DNA from: an uncultured Kiloniellales bacterium
GTDB lineage: Bacteria; Pseudomonadota; Alphaproteobacteria; Kiloniellales; JAKSDN01
NCBI GenBank assembly: GCA_937974415.1
Contig: CALJXB010000151.1
Span: 1 to 12,752, forward strand
Reading direction: 5' to 3'
DNA length: 12,752 nt
The position numbers and the translations under genes were made by a program. Shown piece by piece: positions 10,466 through 12,752 of this stretch; the first letter of the stretch is position 1; each line of letters begins with the position of its first letter. The notes beneath the pieces are model-generated. The model had not been told where the DNA came from, did not search any database, and saw only the letters and a list, made by a program, of their open reading frames with translations.

Positions 10466-11398
10466 TCAGGTGTTCTTGCCGTCGTCGCTTACTTTCGGCG
10501 GCTCCTCGCCGGGGGCGGTGCGCACCACCAGCCGGTCCGGCAGGCGCAGGTCGATGCTGTCGACGTCGCGTTGCAGCACGCCGTGCTGGCGCTCGATGCG
10601 GGCGAACTGGGCCCAAGCCTCGGCGGCTCCGGTTTCCGGCAGCCGGACGTCGGTTCCGCCGTGGAAACGTAGGTTCCAGCGCCGCCCGCCGACCCGCACC
10701 GCGGCGACCACGCGCCGGCTCAGTTCGGGTTCGTCGTCGAGCAGCCGCAGCAGCTGCGCCGCATGGGGCGGCGCATCGGGCCCCACCACCAGAGTGAGGC
10801 CGGCGAAGTCTTCCGGCCGGGCGCCTGGGATTACGGCGCCGGTCTCGTCGATCACTGTCAAGAGCCCGTCGGTCTGCCACAGCGCCATGGGACGGCGCTC
10901 CGCGACCCGCAGGTAGATGACCGACGGCAGGCGCCGTTCGACGGTCGCATGGCGCACCCAAGGCAAGGCCTCGATGCGGGATTTGGCAACCTGCGGGTCG
11001 AATCCGAAGATCGGGTCGCCGCGCGCCACCCCAACCGCAACCAACAGCCGCCCGGGGTGGGTCCGCGTGCGGCCTTCCACGAAGACCTCGTCGACCGCCA
11101 GGCCGAGGGCAACGCTCGTCCGGCCGAGCCCGTCGGCCAGGTCGTCGACTTTCCGGCCCGCCCAATCGCTGCCGATCAGGCCGACAAAGGCGGCCACGAC
11201 GACGAGCCCGGCCAAGCCCGCCGAGCCTTTCAGGGCCAGCTCGCGGGTGATCCAAGTCTCCGGGCGCCGGCGCCGGCCCGCAGATCGTTTCGAGGGCCGC
11301 TTCGAGGGCCGCCCGCGGCTTCCGGTCGTCTTGGCGCTCTTGCCGGCGGCGCGTCTCAGCGTCGGAAAGGGCCGGTCCTTCATGCTCAGCCGTCGCAT
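10466..11398 (-). CDS. ftsQ: Cell division protein FtsQ
   Basis: FtsQ is a bitopic inner-membrane protein that links early and late divisome components through FtsB and FtsL. The 310-residue product has a strongly basic cytoplasmic N-terminus (about 1-56, with RPSKRPSKRSAGRRRRP), one transmembrane helix at about 60-77 (GLAGLVVVAAFVGLIG), a POTRA domain around 103-172 (VEGR, then LPWVRHATVERRLPSVIYLRVAERRP) and the FtsQ beta domain to about 295. The ATG at 11398 was chosen because GGAG lies eight bases upstream; it overlaps ddl by 13 bp. An in-frame ATG at 11383, two bases after the ddl stop, is a possible alternative that removes five residues. The same frame stays open far back through ddl, but that part is not FtsQ-like. 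Confidence 0.94.
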   Translation of the reverse strand: MRRLSMKDRPFPTLRRAAGKSAKTTGSRGRPSKRPSKRSAGRRRRPETWITRELALKGSAGLAGLVVVAAFVGLIGSDWAGRKVDDLADGLGRTSVALGLAVDEVFVEGRTRTHPGRLLVAVGVARGDPIFGFDPQVAKSRIEALPWVRHATVERRLPSVIYLRVAERRPMALWQTDGLLTVIDETGAVIPGARPEDFAGLTLVVGPDAPPHAAQLLRLLDDEPELSRRVVAAVRVGGRRWNLRFHGGTDVRLPETGAAEAWAQFARIERQHGVLQRDVDSIDLRLPDRLVVRTAPGEEPPKVSDDGKNT

Positions 11399-12306
11399 GC
11401 CGCGTGCTCCACCATCCAGGCACAGAGTTCGGGAAATTCGATGTTCAGGTAGGCGGCCTGCTCCGGGACCAGGCTCAAGGGGGTCATGCCCGGCTGGGTG
11501 TTGATCTCCAGCAGATAGAGATCGCCCGCAGCCTTGGCGGTGTCGTCGTAGCGAAAGTCGGCCCGGCTCACGCCCCGGCAGCCGAGAGCCCGGTGCGCGG
11601 TCACGGCCATCTCCAGGGCGCGGTCGTAAACCTCGGCGGGAATTTGGGCCGGGATCACGTGGTCGGCGCGGCCGTCGGTGTACTTGGCTTCGTAGTCGTA
11701 GAAGCCCTGGCGCGGCCGGATCTCGGTCACCGCCAAGGGGCGCTCGCCCATGACCGCCACCGTGAGCTCGCGCCCGGCGATGAACTTCTCGACCATAAGT
11801 TTGGTCCCCGGCGGCCACTGGTCGAGGTCGACCGGCGGCAGGTTGGTGCCGTTCTTGACGATCCGCACGCCGACGCTGGAGCCCTCGTTGACCGGCTTGA
11901 CGACGAAGGGCCGGGGCAGCGCGTCGCCCGTAGCCAGATCTTGGGCGTCGACCACGACACCTTCCGGACAGGTCAGGCCGGCGGCCTCGAACAGACGCTT
12001 GGCGGCAGGCTTGTCCATGGCCAGGGCGGAGGCCAGCAGGCCCGAGTGGGTGTAGGGAATGCGCATCAGCTCGAGGACGCCTTGGACGCAGCCATCCTCG
12101 CCCCAGCGGCCGTGCAGCGCGTTGAAGACGGCATCGGGCGGCGGCGTGAGGGCTTCGACAAGGGCCGCCACGTCGTGGCCAACGTCGATTTCGGCCACCT
12201 GGTAGCCCGCCTCTCGCAAACCCTCCGCGCAGGCATTTCCGGTGACCAGCGAAACCTCTCGCTCGGCCGAGGACCCGCCCATCAGAACTGCGACAGTCTT
12301 GCTCAT
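11386..12306 (-). CDS. ddl: D-alanine--D-alanine ligase (DdlB type)
   Basis: Ddl joins two D-alanines with ATP in the cytoplasm to make the dipeptide added to the peptidoglycan precursor by MurF. The 306-residue ATP-grasp protein shows [10 protein letters not shown] at 10-19 with the substrate-binding E15, HGRWGEDG at 65-72, the ATP-binding [11 protein letters not shown] at 137-147, the omega-loop region YDYEAKY at 203-209, D250 in SRADF, and the metal-binding pair E267 and N269 in [11 protein letters not shown]. Length and motifs are those of the DdlB group in dcw clusters. The start overlaps the murB stop by four bases (ATGA) and has AAGGTGAG just upstream, so translation is probably coupled. 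No active-site residue is missing. Confidence 0.97.
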   Translation of the reverse strand: MSKTVAVLMGGSSAEREVSLVTGNACAEGLREAGYQVAEIDVGHDVAALVEALTPPPDAVFNALHGRWGEDGCVQGVLELMRIPYTHSGLLASALAMDKPAAKRLFEAAGLTCPEGVVVDAQDLATGDALPRPFVVKPVNEGSSVGVRIVKNGTNLPPVDLDQWPPGTKLMVEKFIAGRELTVAVMGERPLAVTEIRPRQGFYDYEAKYTDGRADHVIPAQIPAEVYDRALEMAVTAHRALGCRGVSRADFRYDDTAKAAGDLYLLEINTQPGMTPLSLVPEQAAYLNIEFPELCAWMVEHAACDG

Positions 12307-12752
12307 GTCTCACCTTCCCGGGCGGCCGGTGTCGTTTCCGCGTGCCGGCCGATGCGCCGGATCTCCCAATCCAGGCGCACACCGGTTTCGGCCATGACCC
12401 GGCGGCACACCTCTTCGCCGAGCCCTTCCAGATCGGCGGCGGTGGCCGCTCCCTTGTTGATGAGGAAATTGCAGTGCATCTCGGAGACCTGGGCGCCGCC
12501 CAACTGGAGGCCGCGGCATCCAGCGGCGTCGATCAGCTGCCAGGCCTTGCGGCCGCCGCTGTCCTCGGGCGGCGGGTTCTTGAAGGTCGAGCCTCCGGTG
12601 CGCGAGCCGATCGGCTGGCTTTCGAGCCGGGCTTCCTGGATTTCGCGCATGCGGGCCTGAACGGCGGCCGGATCGTCGGCCCGGCCGGCGAGGCGGGCGG
12701 CGAGGAAGATCCGGTCTTCCGGAACGGCGGAGCGGCGGTAGGCAAAGCCCAT
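12303..12752 (-). CDS. murB: UDP-N-acetylenolpyruvoylglucosamine reductase MurB, C-terminal part
   Basis: MurB reduces UDP-GlcNAc-enolpyruvate to UDP-MurNAc with FAD and NADPH. Only the last 149 residues are inside the window; the gene begins beyond the right edge, and the ATG at the very edge is an internal methionine of the FAYRRS segment. The visible part holds the catalytic serine in [10 protein letters not shown] (visible residue 55), [13 protein letters not shown] at 87-99 and the proton-relay glutamate in LDWEIRRIG (visible residue 130). The N-terminal FAD-binding domain is not visible. A poorly conserved tail follows before the stop, which overlaps the ddl start. Motifs and cluster position make the call secure. 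Confidence 0.95.
   Translation of the reverse strand: MGFAYRRSAVPEDRIFLAARLAGRADDPAAVQARMREIQEARLESQPIGSRTGGSTFKNPPPEDSGGRKAWQLIDAAGCRGLQLGGAQVSEMHCNFLINKGAATAADLEGLGEEVCRRVMAETGVRLDWEIRRIGRHAETTPAAREGET

Noticed and set aside
10466..12382. A 638-codon minus-strand frame running through ddl into ftsQ.
   Set aside because: Only the last 310 codons encode recognisable FtsQ. The upstream part overlaps ddl in another frame, is Arg/Gly/Pro-rich and resembles no known protein; high GC simply removes stop codons.

Overview
The window is a high-GC stretch of an alphaproteobacterial chromosome. It covers the 3' end of the division and cell wall (dcw) cluster and the genes that usually follow it in Alphaproteobacteria. 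Reading along the minus strand from the right edge, the order is murB (3' part only) - ddl - ftsQ - ftsA - ftsZ - lpxC-like - bamD - recN - ligA - threonine/serine dehydratase. The gene order, the FtsZ type (very long linker ending in a [11 protein letters not shown] tail) and the BamD C-terminus (WISRTWDSVF) suggest a Rhodospirillales-like lineage, although the genus cannot be read from this window. One gene is on the plus strand: the last codons of an M24-family Xaa-Pro aminopeptidase at the left edge, convergent with the dehydratase.

Layout. 1-195: aminopeptidase 3' end. 196-314: convergent intergenic gap dominated by a 23-bp perfect inverted repeat. 315-5082: dehydratase, ligA and recN, tightly coupled by 1-4 nt overlaps. 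5097-5936: bamD, with a good sigma70-type promoter candidate upstream. 6081-7025: an LpxC homologue. 7026-7205: a leader with two hairpins. 7206-9047: ftsZ. 9048-9138: two tandem hairpins plus a strong ftsZ Shine-Dalgarno. 9139-12752: ftsA, ftsQ, ddl and murB, the last three overlapping.

How the genes work together. MurB and Ddl make peptidoglycan precursors. FtsQ, FtsA and FtsZ build the divisome. BamD belongs to the outer-membrane protein assembly machine. RecN and LigA act in DNA repair and replication. The dehydratase appears to be a passenger translated from the ligA message.

The most unusual point is the gene in the normal lpxC position. It is full length, in frame and clearly an LpxC by fold motifs, but the three zinc ligands and the catalytic histidine of LpxC (E. 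coli H79, H238, D242, H265) are all replaced, as are K239 and D246. It looks like an LpxC pseudoenzyme kept in the dcw/bam locus. Either a canonical lpxC lies elsewhere in the genome, or this lineage has abandoned or altered lipid A synthesis.
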